From Bosea sp. NBC_00550 (GTDB lineage Bacteria; Pseudomonadota; Alphaproteobacteria; Rhizobiales; Beijerinckiaceae), in contig NZ_CP102772.1 in NCBI RefSeq assembly GCF_026020075.1, positions 3,012,501-3,076,500 on the forward strand: a stretch of DNA of 64,000 bases, in the 5' to 3' direction. Shown here piece by piece: positions 38,276 to 48,410 of this stretch. Made by a program: the position numbers and the translations under genes. Below the pieces are notes generated by a model. That model was not told where the DNA came from. It searched no databases and saw only the letters and a program-made list of their open reading frames with translations. The stretch's first letter is position 1; the number at the start of each line of letters is the position of its first letter.

Positions 38276-39291
38276 AACGTTTTCTCGCCGTGCTGGCCGC
38301 AACCTTCTTCGGCTTCCTCTCCAACGCGCAGGCGACCGTGCCTGCCGATGCCTGGGCGCTGTACCGGCAGAAATTCGTCACGGCCGAGGGCCGCGTCATC
38401 GACGATGCGAATGGCGGGATCAGCCATAGCGAGAGCCAGGGCTACGGGCTCCTGCTGGCATGCCTGGCGGGGGACCGCAGCACCTTCGCCAGCATCTTCG
38501 CCTTCACCCGCACCGAACTCCTCATCCGGGACGACGGGCTTGCGGCGTGGCGCTGGGATCCGAAGGCAACCCCACGCGTCAGCGACATCAACAACGCCAG
38601 CGACGGCGATCTGCTGATCGCCCACGCCCTCGCCTGCGCCGGCAGCCGCTGGACCATGCCGGCCTATACCGCCGCCGCGCGCCAGATCGCCCGCTCGCTG
38701 GCGAAGGTGGCGCTCATGAAGCGCGGCAGCGATGTCCGGCTGATGCCGGCCGCAGTCGGCTTTTCGGAAAAGGATCGCGCCGACGGCCCCGTGATCAACC
38801 CGTCCTATTGGGTGTTCGAGGCCCTCCCGGTCATGGCCCAGCTGACCGGCGAGCCCGTCTGGATGCAGCTCCAGGCAAGCGGGCTCAAGCTGCTCGACGA
38901 TCTGGCGAAGCGAAAGATGCTGGCGCCCGAATGGCTGTCGATCAGGGCCGAGCCAAAGCCGGCCGAAGGTTTCCCCGCACAGTTCGGCTACAACGCGATC
39001 CGCATCCCGCTTTATCTGCTGCGCGCGGGGCTGGGCGAGAAGGCACGCCTCGCGCCGTTCCGGCAGGCCTGGGCCGACGGCACCGCGGTCATCGATGTGC
39101 GCAGCGGCAAGCCGGTCGAGCCGCTGGCCGATGCCGGCTATCGCATTCTGGCCGCCGCCATGGCCTGCGCGCTCGACGGCACCCCGATTCCGGAGGAGCT
39201 GAAAACCTTCCAGCCGACGCTCTACTATCCGTCGACCCTGCACCTTCTCTCCCTCTCCATGCTGAGCGAGAGGTATCCGCAATGCATGTGA
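38272..39291 (+). CDS. bcsZ: Periplasmic endo-beta-1,4-glucanase, glycoside hydrolase family 8
   Basis: 339 aa with a signal peptide (1-22, ending NAQA). GH8 hallmarks: general acid Glu in HSESQGYGLLLA (near 47), WRWDPKATPRVSDINNASDGDLLIAHAL and the FGYNAIRIPLYL strand. It trims glucan chains during cellulose synthesis. Overlaps bcsB by 4 bp and the next gene by 10 bp. Confidence 0.95.
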   Translation: MKRFLAVLAATFFGFLSNAQATVPADAWALYRQKFVTAEGRVIDDANGGISHSESQGYGLLLACLAGDRSTFASIFAFTRTELLIRDDGLAAWRWDPKATPRVSDINNASDGDLLIAHALACAGSRWTMPAYTAAARQIARSLAKVALMKRGSDVRLMPAAVGFSEKDRADGPVINPSYWVFEALPVMAQLTGEPVWMQLQASGLKLLDDLAKRKMLAPEWLSIRAEPKPAEGFPAQFGYNAIRIPLYLLRAGLGEKARLAPFRQAWADGTAVIDVRSGKPVEPLADAGYRILAAAMACALDGTPIPEELKTFQPTLYYPSTLHLLSLSMLSERYPQCM

Positions 39292-41450
39292 AATCGACCC
39301 TGATCCTCGTCGCGGCATCGAGCGTCGCGTTTTATGCCTTCGGTCGCTACGGCCAGGACGTAAAGCCGTCGCAATCCATGATTCGGTCCGCGCAGGCTGA
39401 GGGACAGGCGCAATCGGCCACGCCGGGCTCGGAAACAGCTATCGAACTGGCGCAGGCTCCCAGCGTGCCCGGCCGGCCAGCGGCTGCGCCGCCACAGTCC
39501 CAGCCGCAACCGCAGAAGGTCGACGAAACCGCGCTGCGCTATTTCGCGGCGCAGGGCGACACCCGCCGCTTCGAAGCCGAGCTCGCCAGGCTGCGCGCGC
39601 TCTATCCCGAGTGGAGGCCACCGACCGACCTGACATCGCAGGGCCAGGTCGGAGACCCCGAACTCGAACGGATGTGGAAGCTCTTCGCCGACGGCAAATA
39701 CGGCGAGGTGCGCGCCGCGATAGCGCAGCGCAGCAGCGCCGATCCGAACTGGCGTGCGCCGGCCGATCTCGTCGCGCAGCTCGATCTGACCGAGGCCCGC
39801 CAGCGCCTCGTCAACGCATCGAACGCCCGGCAGTGGGAACAGGTCATCCGCCTCGGCACCGAGACGCCGGCCCTGCTGACCTGCGCCAATGTCGATGCGC
39901 TCTGGCGCGTCGGCGAGGCTTTCGTCCAGACCGGCAAGCCGGAACGCGCGCGCGACGCCTACGCCTATGTTCTCGCCAACTGCACCAACCCGGCCGAGCG
40001 GATCGGCACGATGCAGAAGGTGATCACCACGCTGCCGGAGAATTTCGTCGACCCGCTCCTCGCACAGGAGCGGCAGAACGAATTCGCGAGCATCCGCGAC
40101 GAACTCGCGCGACGCCATATCGGCAAGGCGGCCGACGACCCGGCCCAGACCGCAACGCAAGAGGATATCCGCCGCATCGAGGCGCTCGCCAACGCTGCCG
40201 CCACGGCGGACGACCCGATACTGCTCGGCTTCTACGCCCTCCACCACAACGACCCGGCCAAGGCCGCGACATGGTTCCAGACCGCGCTCACGCGCAATGG
40301 CGGCGCCAAGGCCGCCGAAGGCGCGGTGCTCGCTCTGGGCGCGACGCGGAAATACCAGGAGGCCGAGACGCTCGGCGCGCAATGGCTGGAGGCCGGAGCC
40401 GCCAACCGCAAGGCCTATCTCGATGTCGTCACCGCGCTGCTCACTCAGGAGCCGCCGTTGCGGCTCGAGCGCAACGTGATCGAACGCATCGTCAAGACGG
40501 TCGGAACGGACCGCTACGCACCCGGAGCGGCGGCACTCGGCTGGTATGCCTACAACTCGGGACAAACCGTGCCGGCCGGCACCTGGTTTGAGACGGCTCT
40601 GTCATGGGACCGCGGCTACGAGCCGGCAGCCTATGGACTCGCGCTCGTGCGCCAGCGCCTGCGCGATCAAGGCGGGCTGCGGGCCCTCATGACCGAATGG
40701 GGCGGTCGTTCCCAGCGGATCGCCGACATTCTCAATCCCGCGCGCAGAAGGCCCTCGCCCCAGGCGGATCGACCCGTGGCTCCCGATACGCGTCCGGTTT
40801 CGCGGATAGAGCCCGCCGTCGAGCCCGTGGAACGCATATCTCGCCCCGTCAGTCCTGCGGAGCGCCCTCGTCGCGCGGTGGCACAAGACGACACGGCGGT
40901 CGTGGCGGCGTCCCCCCGACCGAGTGCGGCACGCCCGAGCAGCGGCAGTTGCGGTGCCGGCTCGTCTGGTGCGGCCGCCCTGCAGCGCGGCTGGTGCCTG
41001 CTTAACCTCAAGCGCCCGGTTGCGGCGGCGGAGGCCTTCGAGGCGGCGCGGCGCAGCGGCAGTGCCCAGGTCGCCGCCGATGCAGCCGCGGGCCTGGCTT
41101 ATGCCAAGATCCAGCAGGGATTGACGACGGAGGCCAGCGCGGCGGCAAGCAGCGCAGCGCTGCCAGTCGCGCGACGCAACGAGCTCTCGGCCCTGCTCCT
41201 CTCGGAGCGCTTTTACGCGCAATACGATGCCAAGGATTTCAACGGAGCGTTGGTCACGCTTTCGGGCCGCGCGCGCTATGCCCCCGAGACCACCGACCTG
41301 ATGCTGATGCGCGGGTGGTCCTATTTCAATCTCGGTCGGTTCGATGACGCCGACCAGGTCTTCCAGGCGCTCTACAAGGCGAACAAGTCACCCCAGGCGT
41401 TGTCGGGGTTGACCGCGATCCGCGATGTGACCCAGCGCAACAGATACTAG
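39282..41450 (+). CDS. bcsK: TPR protein of the cellulose operon, BcsK-like
   Basis: 722 aa beginning with one hydrophobic segment (LILVAASSVAFYAFG), then TPR-like helical repeats over most of its length (LRYFAAQGDTRRFEAELARL, FVQTGKPERARDAYAYVL, LGRFDDADQVFQALYKANK). A low-complexity Arg/Pro/Ser stretch lies at about 485-560. In this position other operons have BcsC, but the outer-membrane barrel domain of BcsC is absent. Operons with bcsN are described as carrying BcsK instead, so I call it BcsK-like. The TPRs probably scaffold peptidoglycan or synthase contacts in the periplasm. Confidence 0.75.
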   Translation: MHVKSTLILVAASSVAFYAFGRYGQDVKPSQSMIRSAQAEGQAQSATPGSETAIELAQAPSVPGRPAAAPPQSQPQPQKVDETALRYFAAQGDTRRFEAELARLRALYPEWRPPTDLTSQGQVGDPELERMWKLFADGKYGEVRAAIAQRSSADPNWRAPADLVAQLDLTEARQRLVNASNARQWEQVIRLGTETPALLTCANVDALWRVGEAFVQTGKPERARDAYAYVLANCTNPAERIGTMQKVITTLPENFVDPLLAQERQNEFASIRDELARRHIGKAADDPAQTATQEDIRRIEALANAAATADDPILLGFYALHHNDPAKAATWFQTALTRNGGAKAAEGAVLALGATRKYQEAETLGAQWLEAGAANRKAYLDVVTALLTQEPPLRLERNVIERIVKTVGTDRYAPGAAALGWYAYNSGQTVPAGTWFETALSWDRGYEPAAYGLALVRQRLRDQGGLRALMTEWGGRSQRIADILNPARRRPSPQADRPVAPDTRPVSRIEPAVEPVERISRPVSPAERPRRAVAQDDTAVVAASPRPSAARPSSGSCGAGSSGAAALQRGWCLLNLKRPVAAAEAFEAARRSGSAQVAADAAAGLAYAKIQQGLTTEASAAASSAALPVARRNELSALLLSERFYAQYDAKDFNGALVTLSGRARYAPETTDLMLMRGWSYFNLGRFDDADQVFQALYKANKSPQALSGLTAIRDVTQRNRY

Positions 41451-41454
41451 AAGA

Positions 41455-41488
41455 GCCCGCAGCGCCGTATGGGCATGGCGCTGCGGGC
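41455..41488. terminator. Strong hairpin between the cellulose operon and dctA
   Basis: A perfect 12-bp stem (GCCCGCAGCGCC with its complement) and a 10-base loop, 5 bp after the bcsK stop and 12 bp before the dctA stop. The T tract is weak, so it could be a terminator used in both directions or an mRNA 3'-end stabiliser. Confidence 0.75.
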
Positions 41489-41499
41489 CTTCGCAGATC

Positions 41500-42840
41500 T
41501 TACTCGGCCGGAACCGCCAGCACCTCGCCATCCACCACCAGCGGAGAGTGCCCGCTCAGTGCCGCCTGCAGCTGGTCCTGATCGAGCTCGCCTTCCCAGC
41601 GCGCCACCACGATCGTCGCGACGGCGTTGCCGATGAAGTTGGTCACAGCCCGGCATTCCGACATGAAGCGGTCGATGCCGAGGATGAGCGCCATGCCCGC
41701 GACCGGGACGGCGGGAACCACCGAGAGCGTCGCCGCCAGCGTGATGAAGCCCGCACCGGTGATGCCGGCCGCGCCCTTCGAGCTGAGCATGGCGACGAGC
41801 AGCAGCAGAATCTGGTCGCCGAGCGGCAGATGGATGTCCATCGCCTGCGCGATGAACAGCGCAGCCAGCGTCATGTAGATGTTGGTGCCGTCGAGATTGA
41901 AGGAATAGCCGGTCGGGATGACCAGGCCGACGACGGAGCGCTTGCAGCCAGCCGCCTCCATCTTCTCCATCAGGCTCGGCAGAGCGGCTTCGGAGGAGCT
42001 GGTGCCGATGACGAGGAGGATCTCCTCCTTGATGTAGCGGATCAGCGCCAGGATCGAAAAGCCGTTGTAGCGGGCGACGGCGCCGAGCACGACAAGCACG
42101 AAGATCGCCGCCGTCAGGTAGAAGGTTGCAATCAGCATCGCGAGATTGGCGACGGAGCCGATACCGTAGCGGCCGATGGTGAAGGCCATCGCGCCGAAGG
42201 CGCCGAGCGGTGCCGCCTTCATCAGGATCGCGACCAGCTTGAAGATCGGGGTCGAGAGCGCCTGCAGGAAATCGAGCACCGGCTTGCCGCGCTCGCCGAC
42301 CATCGACAGCGAGAGGCCAAATAGCACCGAGAAGAACAGCACCTGGAGGATATCGCCCGAGGCAAAGGCGCCGACGATGGTGTCGGGAATGATGTTCTGC
42401 AGGAAGCCGATGATGCTCGAGTCATGCGCCTTGGCCGCATAGCCCTGCACCGCCTTGGCATCCAGGCTGGCTGCGCCGATATGCAGCCCGGCGCCCGGCT
42501 GGACGATATTGCCGACGATGAGGCCGATGATCAGGGCGAGCGTCGAGAACGTCAGGAAATAGATCATCGCCTTACCGGCGACGCGCCCGACCTTCTGCAT
42601 GTCGCTCATGCCCGCGATCCCGGTCGAGACCGTCAGGAAGATCACCGGTGCGATGATCATCTTCACCAGCTTGATGAAGGCATCGCCGAGCGGCTTCATG
42701 GCCGTGCCCTGTTCCGGCCAGAAATGGCCGAGCAGGATGCCCACCGCGATCGCGAACAGGACCTGTACATAGAGCTGCTGGTAGAATTTCTTCGGTCGCG
42801 CCGCCGGCTGGGCGTGCGCGAGATCGAGCGTAGTCGCCAT
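41500..42840 (-). CDS. dctA: C4-dicarboxylate transporter DctA
   Basis: An inner-membrane proton/cation-coupled symporter (446 aa, eight helices and two re-entrant loops) for succinate, malate and fumarate. [37 protein letters not shown], the serine-rich loop [16 protein letters not shown], the [19 protein letters not shown] helix and [20 protein letters not shown] are diagnostic. Start 42840 is preceded by AAGGAG. A sigma-54 promoter lies 59 bp upstream of the start and dctBD diverge, so expression is dicarboxylate-induced. Confidence 0.97.
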   Translation of the reverse strand: MATTLDLAHAQPAARPKKFYQQLYVQVLFAIAVGILLGHFWPEQGTAMKPLGDAFIKLVKMIIAPVIFLTVSTGIAGMSDMQKVGRVAGKAMIYFLTFSTLALIIGLIVGNIVQPGAGLHIGAASLDAKAVQGYAAKAHDSSIIGFLQNIIPDTIVGAFASGDILQVLFFSVLFGLSLSMVGERGKPVLDFLQALSTPIFKLVAILMKAAPLGAFGAMAFTIGRYGIGSVANLAMLIATFYLTAAIFVLVVLGAVARYNGFSILALIRYIKEEILLVIGTSSSEAALPSLMEKMEAAGCKRSVVGLVIPTGYSFNLDGTNIYMTLAALFIAQAMDIHLPLGDQILLLLVAMLSSKGAAGITGAGFITLAATLSVVPAVPVAGMALILGIDRFMSECRAVTNFIGNAVATIVVARWEGELDQDQLQAALSGHSPLVVDGEVLAVPAE

Positions 42841-42898
42841 GATGTGCTCCTTGGGTCTGCGGTGTTTTGCTCTTGTTCGAAACCGCTGCGCCCCTTGG

Positions 42899-42914
42899 GC
42901 AACCGGCGTGCCAA
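42899..42914 (-). promoter_or_regulatory. Sigma-54 (-24/-12) promoter of dctA
   Basis: On the minus strand the sequence is TTGGCACG-CCGG-TTGC, an exact match to the TGGCAC-N5-TTGC core of RpoN promoters. The start codon follows 58 bp downstream. DctD is the expected activator. Confidence 0.92.
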
Positions 42915-43016
42915 CTGCCGGAAAATGCAAAAAATTCGACAAAACAAGATGTTAGCGGACGAGCGGTCGTTCTTCTTGAAACCATCTGGCGAGAACCCGC
43001 ACGCACCCCTCTTGAT

Positions 43017-43036
43017 TTGTGCGGAAATCCGCACAA
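43017..43036. promoter_or_regulatory. DctD upstream activator site (perfect 20-bp palindrome)
   Basis: TTGTGCGGA-AA-TCCGCACAA, two perfect 9-bp arms with a 2-bp centre, about 100 bp upstream of the dctA sigma-54 promoter. This is the shape and position of the DctD binding sites of rhizobial dctA. It ends 9 bp before the dctB start, so DctD bound here may also affect dctBD. Confidence 0.8.
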
Positions 43037-43045
43037 CGACAATGC

Positions 43046-44866
43046 ATGAGCCGCCCATTGCTCGATCTGGGGAAAGGCACTGCCAGGCTGTTTTGGCTGG
43101 TCTTCGGACTGGCTGCAGCGGCGGTCGCCATCGCGTCGCTGTTCGCCGCCGGCGAGATCGGCCGCAGCCGCGCCATCGCGGGTACGCAGGCCCGCGCCGA
43201 GGATGCGGGAACGCTGGCTCTCGCCATCCTGCGCGGCGAACTCGAAAAGCAGCGCGCCCTGCCGGTCATCCTCGCCCGCGATCCGGACGTTAGGCAGGCG
43301 CTGGCCGGCGGCAGCCGGCACGGGCTCGACCTCAAGCTGGAGATCATCGCGCGCGAGGCGCGGGCCGCGGTGATCTATCTGCTCGGTCCCGATGGCGTCG
43401 CGATCGCGGCCAGCAACTGGAACGAACCGACGAGCTTCGTCGGCAGCGACTACAGTTTCCGCGATTATTTCAGGGGGGCCGTCGCCACCGGAAGCGCAGA
43501 GCAGTTCGCGCTCGGCACGGTCAGCCAGCGGCCAGGCCTCTATATCACGCGGCGGATCGAGGAGGCCGGCCAGAGCCTCGGCGTGATCGTCGTCAAGGTC
43601 GAGTTCGACCGGGTCGAGGCGGATTGGCGGGCTCTCGGCGGTGAGACCTATGTCGTCGACCGGCGCGGCGTGGTGCTGCTCGCGACGATCGAGGATTGGC
43701 GCTTCCGGGTCGAGGCTCCGCTCGACCCAGCGACGGCAGCTGCGATCCGGGATTCGCTTCAGTTCGGCGCAGCGCCGCTGACGCTGCTGCCGCTGCGGCC
43801 GCAGGGAGAGCTGGTACAGGGGCTGAGCCCGCTCGCCGGTCGCTATGTCCAGATGCGCCAGCCCGTTCCGACGACGGACTGGGCACTGGAGGTGCTGCTG
43901 CCTGTCGATGCGGTGATTACCTCCGGCCGCTCGCAATCGCAGGCGCTGGTCGCGCTCGTGCTGATGCCGGGCGCCGCGCTCGCCGCCTTCGCCCTGCGCC
44001 GCCGCCAGCACAATCTGGCACGGCGCGAGGCGGACGCCCGGGCGAAGGCCGAGTTGGAGGAACGCGTCGCCGAACGGACGGCCGAGCTCGCCGGCGCCAA
44101 TCAACGCCTCGTCGCCGAGATGGCGAAGCGGACCCGGGCGCAGGAGCGCCTGTCAAACGTCAGAGAGGAGTTAGCCAAGGCCAACCGCCTCGCGACACTC
44201 GGCCAGATTACCGCCGGCGTTGCCCATGAGGTCAACCAGCCGCTGGCAGCCTTGCGCACCTATGCCGAGAATGCCCGGGCCTTCCTGAAGCGCTCCGACG
44301 CCGCCGAGGCCGACGGCGCGCTGGTGCGGATCGTCTCGCTGACGGACCGGATCGGCGCGATCACCGAGGCCCTGCGCGGCTTCGCGCGGCGCGGCAAGGG
44401 GCCGCTTGTGCCCGTTCCCGTCGCCAGTGTCATTGAAGGCGCGCTGACCCTGCTGGAAGGCCCGCTGCGTCAGGCCGGCGTGACGCCGGTCGTCACGGCC
44501 CCGCCGGAATCGGTCCTCGTCACCGCCCGGCCGATCGAGCTCGAACAGGTGCTGGTCAACCTCCTGCGCAACGCGACCGAGGCCCTGCTCGAAGGCGGCG
44601 ACCGGGGCGAGCCCGCGCTCGCCATCACCGTCACCCCGCGCGGCGACCGGGTCGAGGTCACGATCACGGATCGCGGCCCCGGCCTGTCGCAGGAAGCGCT
44701 GGCGCAGCTCTTCACTCCGTTCAGCACAACGAAGCCGAAGGGGCTCGGACTTGGGCTGGTGATCTCGCAGGACATGGTCACATCGTTTGGCGGCACGCTG
44801 ACCGCCAGGAGCCGGCCGGGCGACGGCGCGAGCTTCGTCATCGATCTGAAGAGGGCTGCTGCATGA
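43046..44866 (+). CDS. dctB: C4-dicarboxylate sensor histidine kinase DctB
   Basis: 606 aa. Two membrane helices (about 15-38 and 292-312) enclose a periplasmic double-PDC sensor domain that binds dicarboxylates; a coiled coil follows ([23 protein letters not shown]...). The H-box is [20 protein letters not shown] (His near 394), then N-box LLRNATEAL and G-boxes DRGPGLS and GLGLGLVIS. It phosphorylates DctD. Start: ATG at 43046; an in-frame GTG at 43019 lies inside the DctD palindrome and is less likely. Confidence 0.95.
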   Translation: MSRPLLDLGKGTARLFWLVFGLAAAAVAIASLFAAGEIGRSRAIAGTQARAEDAGTLALAILRGELEKQRALPVILARDPDVRQALAGGSRHGLDLKLEIIAREARAAVIYLLGPDGVAIAASNWNEPTSFVGSDYSFRDYFRGAVATGSAEQFALGTVSQRPGLYITRRIEEAGQSLGVIVVKVEFDRVEADWRALGGETYVVDRRGVVLLATIEDWRFRVEAPLDPATAAAIRDSLQFGAAPLTLLPLRPQGELVQGLSPLAGRYVQMRQPVPTTDWALEVLLPVDAVITSGRSQSQALVALVLMPGAALAAFALRRRQHNLARREADARAKAELEERVAERTAELAGANQRLVAEMAKRTRAQERLSNVREELAKANRLATLGQITAGVAHEVNQPLAALRTYAENARAFLKRSDAAEADGALVRIVSLTDRIGAITEALRGFARRGKGPLVPVPVASVIEGALTLLEGPLRQAGVTPVVTAPPESVLVTARPIELEQVLVNLLRNATEALLEGGDRGEPALAITVTPRGDRVEVTITDRGPGLSQEALAQLFTPFSTTKPKGLGLGLVISQDMVTSFGGTLTARSRPGDGASFVIDLKRAAA

Positions 44867-46239
44867 CCGATCCCGGCGCTCCCATCGACGCGATCGAGGT
44901 CGCCTTCGTCGACGACGATCCCGATCTGCGGGACGCCAATGTGCAGGCGTTGCGCCTGGCCGGGTTCCGGGCGATGGCGCTGCCCTCCGGCCAGGCGGCG
45001 CTGCAGCGGATCGGACCCGATTATCCGGGTATCGTCGTCACCGATATCCGCATGCCCGGCATGGATGGGATCGAGCTGTTCCGGCGCTTGCAGGCACTCG
45101 ACCGTGACATCCCGGTGATCATGATCTCGGGCCATGCCGACATCGAGACGGCGGTCGGCGCGATGAACGAAGGCGCTTACGACTTCATCGCGAAACCCTA
45201 TGCCGGCGAGCGCCTCGTCGAGAGCCTGCGGCGCGCGGCCGAGAAGCGCGCGCTCATCCTCGAGAACCGCCGCCTGCGGATGCTGGCTGCGCAGGGCGAG
45301 GAGGACGGCGCCCTCATCGGCGAAACGGCCGGCATCACCCGCCTGCGCCAGACCATCCGAGAGCTCGCCGATGTCGATGTCGACGTGCTGATCCTCGGCG
45401 AGACGGGCACGGGCAAGGAGGTCGTCGCGAGCCTGCTTCACCGTCTCGGCCGGCGGCGCGACAAGCCCTTCGTCGCGCTGAACTGCGGGGCGCTGCCAGA
45501 CAGCGTCATCGAGAGCGAGCTCTTCGGCTACGAGCCGGGCGCCTTCACCGGCGCGCAGAAACGACGCATCGGCCGCATCGAGCATTCCAGCGGCGGCACG
45601 CTTTTCCTCGACGAGCTGGAGAGCATGCCGATCACGGCCCAGGTCAAGCTGCTGCGGGTCCTGGAGATGCGTGAGATCGCGCCGCTCGGCTCGAACGATC
45701 TGCGCCGCGTCGATCTGAGGGTCGTGGCCGCGACCAAGGTCGATCTCGGCGACCCCGCGCAACGCGGCGATTTCCGCGAGGATCTGTACTACCGCCTCAA
45801 CGTGGTGACCCTGCGCATACCGCCGCTGCGCGAGCGCCGCCGCGATATCCCGCTGCTCTTCACCCGCTTCCTGGCGCGGGCCGCGGAAAAATATCGTCGG
45901 GAGGTGCCGCCATTGGACCGTGCCGTGGAGCGCCACCTCGTCGAGAACGATTGGCCGGGCAATGTGCGCGAACTCGTCCACTTCGCCGAGCGCGTCGCAC
46001 TCGGCCTGCCGGACAACCTGCTGCCGGTCCGAAAGCAGGACGAAACCGAAGCGCTGAGCTTGCCCGAACGACTCAACGCCTTTGAGGCGACGCTGATCCG
46101 GGAAGCCCTGCAGGAAAACCAGGGCGATGTCCGCGCCGCGCTGGAGAAGCTCCGCATTCCCCGCAAGACGTTCTACGACAAGCTCGCGCGCCACGGCATC
46201 GACCGTATCGCCTATGAGCCCGGAACGGTCGGGCGATGA
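44863..46239 (+). CDS. dctD: Sigma-54-dependent response regulator DctD
   Basis: 458 aa with receiver (Asp61 in [12 protein letters not shown]), AAA+ and Fis-type HTH domains. The AAA+ part has Walker A GETGTGKE, the sigma-54-contacting GAFTGAQ loop, Walker [11 protein letters not shown] and [11 protein letters not shown]. The C-terminal helix-turn-helix ([21 protein letters not shown]) should read the palindrome at 43017. ATGA overlap with dctB. Confidence 0.96.
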   Translation: MTDPGAPIDAIEVAFVDDDPDLRDANVQALRLAGFRAMALPSGQAALQRIGPDYPGIVVTDIRMPGMDGIELFRRLQALDRDIPVIMISGHADIETAVGAMNEGAYDFIAKPYAGERLVESLRRAAEKRALILENRRLRMLAAQGEEDGALIGETAGITRLRQTIRELADVDVDVLILGETGTGKEVVASLLHRLGRRRDKPFVALNCGALPDSVIESELFGYEPGAFTGAQKRRIGRIEHSSGGTLFLDELESMPITAQVKLLRVLEMREIAPLGSNDLRRVDLRVVAATKVDLGDPAQRGDFREDLYYRLNVVTLRIPPLRERRRDIPLLFTRFLARAAEKYRREVPPLDRAVERHLVENDWPGNVRELVHFAERVALGLPDNLLPVRKQDETEALSLPERLNAFEATLIREALQENQGDVRAALEKLRIPRKTFYDKLARHGIDRIAYEPGTVGR

Positions 46240-46290
46240 AAGCTCCGCCAATGCCGAGCATTGCGGCGTTTTACAGGCTCTCCGTGACCC

Positions 46291-46557
46291 CTATCTGAGC
46301 TGGCTGTCCTTGCTGCCGCGCCGGTTATAGGCGGATGATGCCGCCGGCCGATCATGGCCCGCCTGGCAATGCACGCAGAGCCGGGCGCCGGGCATGGCGC
46401 GGCGGCGCGCTTCGGGGATTTCGTCGCCACATTCCTGGCAATGAATCTCCCCCGGACCGGACGGCAGTTGCGCCCGCGCCAGCCGAACCGCGTCGTTGAC
46501 GGAATCATCGATCTGATCCTGAACGGCCCCGTCAGGGGCCCAGCCGCTGGCCATCAT
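46291..46557 (-). CDS. DksA/TraR-type C4 zinc-finger protein
   Basis: 88 aa, the size of the short TraR/YbiI group rather than full DksA. A single zinc finger is formed by CQEC and CVHC (about residues 40-65), with EIPEARRRAMPGARLC between. Short members bind RNA polymerase's secondary channel without ppGpp, or have unknown partners. AGGAGGTGC precedes the ATG. Confidence 0.85.
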   Translation of the reverse strand: MMASGWAPDGAVQDQIDDSVNDAVRLARAQLPSGPGEIHCQECGDEIPEARRRAMPGARLCVHCQAGHDRPAASSAYNRRGSKDSQLR

Positions 46558-46639
46558 GCACCTCCTGAGCCAGAGGATATGGGGTCCGTGGCCGAGAATC
46601 CAACGCCTGCGCGCCGCCTCCGCCGAAGCTCGTCCCTGC

Positions 46640-46846
46640 CTAGGAGCCGCTGGCCGCCGCCGCCTTTTCGAGCGCGTTCACGACATCATCGAGGCTCTCC
46701 TTCACCCCGAGCAGAAAGTCCTTGCGGAAAGCGATGATCGTGTCCGGTGGCTGGCCCTTGAACGTGTAGACCGCGGCGACCTGATCGGGGTTGACGTAGA
46801 CGGGCTGGCCGTCCTTCGGCGAGGTGAATTTGCAAAGCTTGGGCAT
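46640..46846 (-). CDS. Small conserved-looking protein, function unknown
   Basis: 68 aa. MPKLCKFTSPKDGQPVYVNP leads into VAAVYTFKGQPPDTIIAFRK and a helical tail. The pattern of a small beta fold with 'VNP-x-V' resembles short regulators of the FlbD type and other small beta proteins, but I cannot assign it. GGAGA precedes the ATG at 46846; a longer reading upstream lacks support. Confidence 0.65.
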   Translation of the reverse strand: MPKLCKFTSPKDGQPVYVNPDQVAAVYTFKGQPPDTIIAFRKDFLLGVKESLDDVVNALEKAAAASGS

Positions 46847-46998
46847 CTGCAGTCTCCATTCGGACCCGCCCGCTGGCGGCATCGGCTTGCCCGGGCAGCG
46901 GCGGTTTGTCCGTGGAGATTTCGCTACAAGCTCACGGCGCCTCAGTCCACGGGTGGGCCTGCACAGCCGCAGAAGAAGCATCGTATGCGGTGCGGTAT

Positions 46999-47808
46999 TC
47001 AGCGCGTCGAGGTGAGAAACCCCGTGACATCGTCCAGGATCGGCGCCCGCCACTGCAGAAGGCTCGAAATCGCTGCCACTGTTTCGGCGTGGCCGAGCCC
47101 GGGATAGATCTTGAGAGAGACCGATCTCGCGCCGGCCCGTTGCAGCGCGACCGCGAGCCGCTCGCTGTTGCGCGGCAGCACGGTGGTATCGTCGGAGCCG
47201 GTCACCAGAAGGATCGGCGGAGCGTCGCTGCGCGCAAAGTTGATCGGCTGCGTTTGCGCAAGGTCGCGGGCGTTTCCGAATGCAGCCTTCGTGACCTCGA
47301 TGTTGAGCGGCAGGAAATCATAAGGGCCCGAAAGCCCGACGGCGGAGCGGATATAACGCGAAGGCAGCCCGGCGGCGGCAAGATAGCGCCTGTCCAGCGT
47401 CAGCATCATGGCGTTGTAGGCGCCGGCCGAGTGGCCGATGACGTGAACCTGGCGCGGAGCGCCGCCGTAACGAGCGATGTTGTCACGGACGAAGCGCAGA
47501 GCGAGGGCGCCATCCTCGATGAAGACCGGAAAGCGGACCTCGGGAACGAGACGATAATCCGCGATCACGGTGACGAAGCCCCGAGCGGCGAACTCCTCTC
47601 CGACGAAGGCGTAGGTCTCCTTGCTGCCATTGGCCCACGAGCCGCCATAGATGAAGAAGACGACCGGCCTGTCGGTACCGCCACCTTGCGGGACATAGAT
47701 GTCCATGCGCTGCCGGGGATGGCGGCCATAGGCGACATCGCGTGCGCGGTCGGTCAGGCCACCCGGTCGGAGCGTGGAGCAGCCTGGAAGCGCTCCCGCC
47801 GCTAGCAC
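46999..47808 (-). CDS. Alpha/beta hydrolase (BD-FAE/esterase-like), probably a lipoprotein with a damaged start
   Basis: 269 aa in the open frame from a GTG at 47808. The esterase core has YGRHPRQRMDIYVP, oxyanion IYGGSW, nucleophile Ser in GHSAGAY (near 122), acid in TGSDDTTV and His in LGHAETV. The N-terminus LAAGALPGCSTL looks like the end of a lipoprotein signal, but only nine residues precede the Cys. Fourteen more in-frame codons upstream include RRAIVPV, which would complete the signal, yet have no start codon. An ATG at 47843 lies one frame off, so a small indel near the start is likely. Confidence 0.8.
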   Translation of the reverse strand: MLAAGALPGCSTLRPGGLTDRARDVAYGRHPRQRMDIYVPQGGGTDRPVVFFIYGGSWANGSKETYAFVGEEFAARGFVTVIADYRLVPEVRFPVFIEDGALALRFVRDNIARYGGAPRQVHVIGHSAGAYNAMMLTLDRRYLAAAGLPSRYIRSAVGLSGPYDFLPLNIEVTKAAFGNARDLAQTQPINFARSDAPPILLVTGSDDTTVLPRNSERLAVALQRAGARSVSLKIYPGLGHAETVAAISSLLQWRAPILDDVTGFLTSTR

Positions 47809-47986
47809 AGGAACGATCGCACGGCGGGAGTTTGGGTCGTCATGATCGCCATCGGCTTGAGTGCATTCGGCTTATACGCCCGGCCGGGCCGTTTGGATCC
47901 GCGGGGCCGATCATGCGAAAGCGACGCCGCTACTGAACCGGGGCCGCATGCGCGACGTATCTCCATGCACAGCCCCGGAGGTCGTC

Positions 47987-48400
47987 ATGCGCTTCGTCGC
48001 CGCCTACATCGCCTTCCTCGTCGCCTTCGGAATCTGCGATGCCATCTGGCTCGGCACGATGACGGCGAGGCTCTATCGGCCGGCCCTCGGCGACCTGATC
48101 GTCGAGCAGGTGCGCTACTGGCCCGCGGCACTGTTCTATTTCGGCTTTCCGCTCGGTGTCGTGCACTTCGCGCTCATGCCTGCCCTGCGCGATGGAAGTG
48201 CGAGCGCCGCGCTCATCAACGGCGCCCTGATCGGCCTCCTCGCCTATGCGACCTATGACCTGACGAACTACGCCACGCTGCGCCCGTGGACGCTGACGAT
48301 CACGCTGGCGGACCTCGCCTATGGCACGGTCGTGGTCGGTTTCTGCAGCTGGATCGCCTATGGCGCGGTCCGCCGCGCCATGGAATGGGGCTGGGTTTAG
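47987..48400 (+). CDS. DUF2177 membrane protein
   Basis: 137 aa with four membrane segments, the DUF2177 family: MRFVAAYIAFLVAFGICDAIWLG at the start, WPAALFYFGFPLGVVHFAL, and GLLAYATYDLTNYATLRPW, the best conserved part. Function unknown; frequently found near singlet-oxygen or photo-oxidative stress loci and fatty-acid methyltransferases, as here. GGAGG precedes the ATG. Confidence 0.85.
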   Translation: MRFVAAYIAFLVAFGICDAIWLGTMTARLYRPALGDLIVEQVRYWPAALFYFGFPLGVVHFALMPALRDGSASAALINGALIGLLAYATYDLTNYATLRPWTLTITLADLAYGTVVVGFCSWIAYGAVRRAMEWGWV

Positions 48401-48410
48401 CCCCTGCCCG

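Noticed and set aside
46640..47053. A 137-codon version of the small gene at 46640
   Set aside because: The extra 69 residues have a Cys/Arg-rich random composition, and a good ribosome site precedes the internal ATG at 46846.
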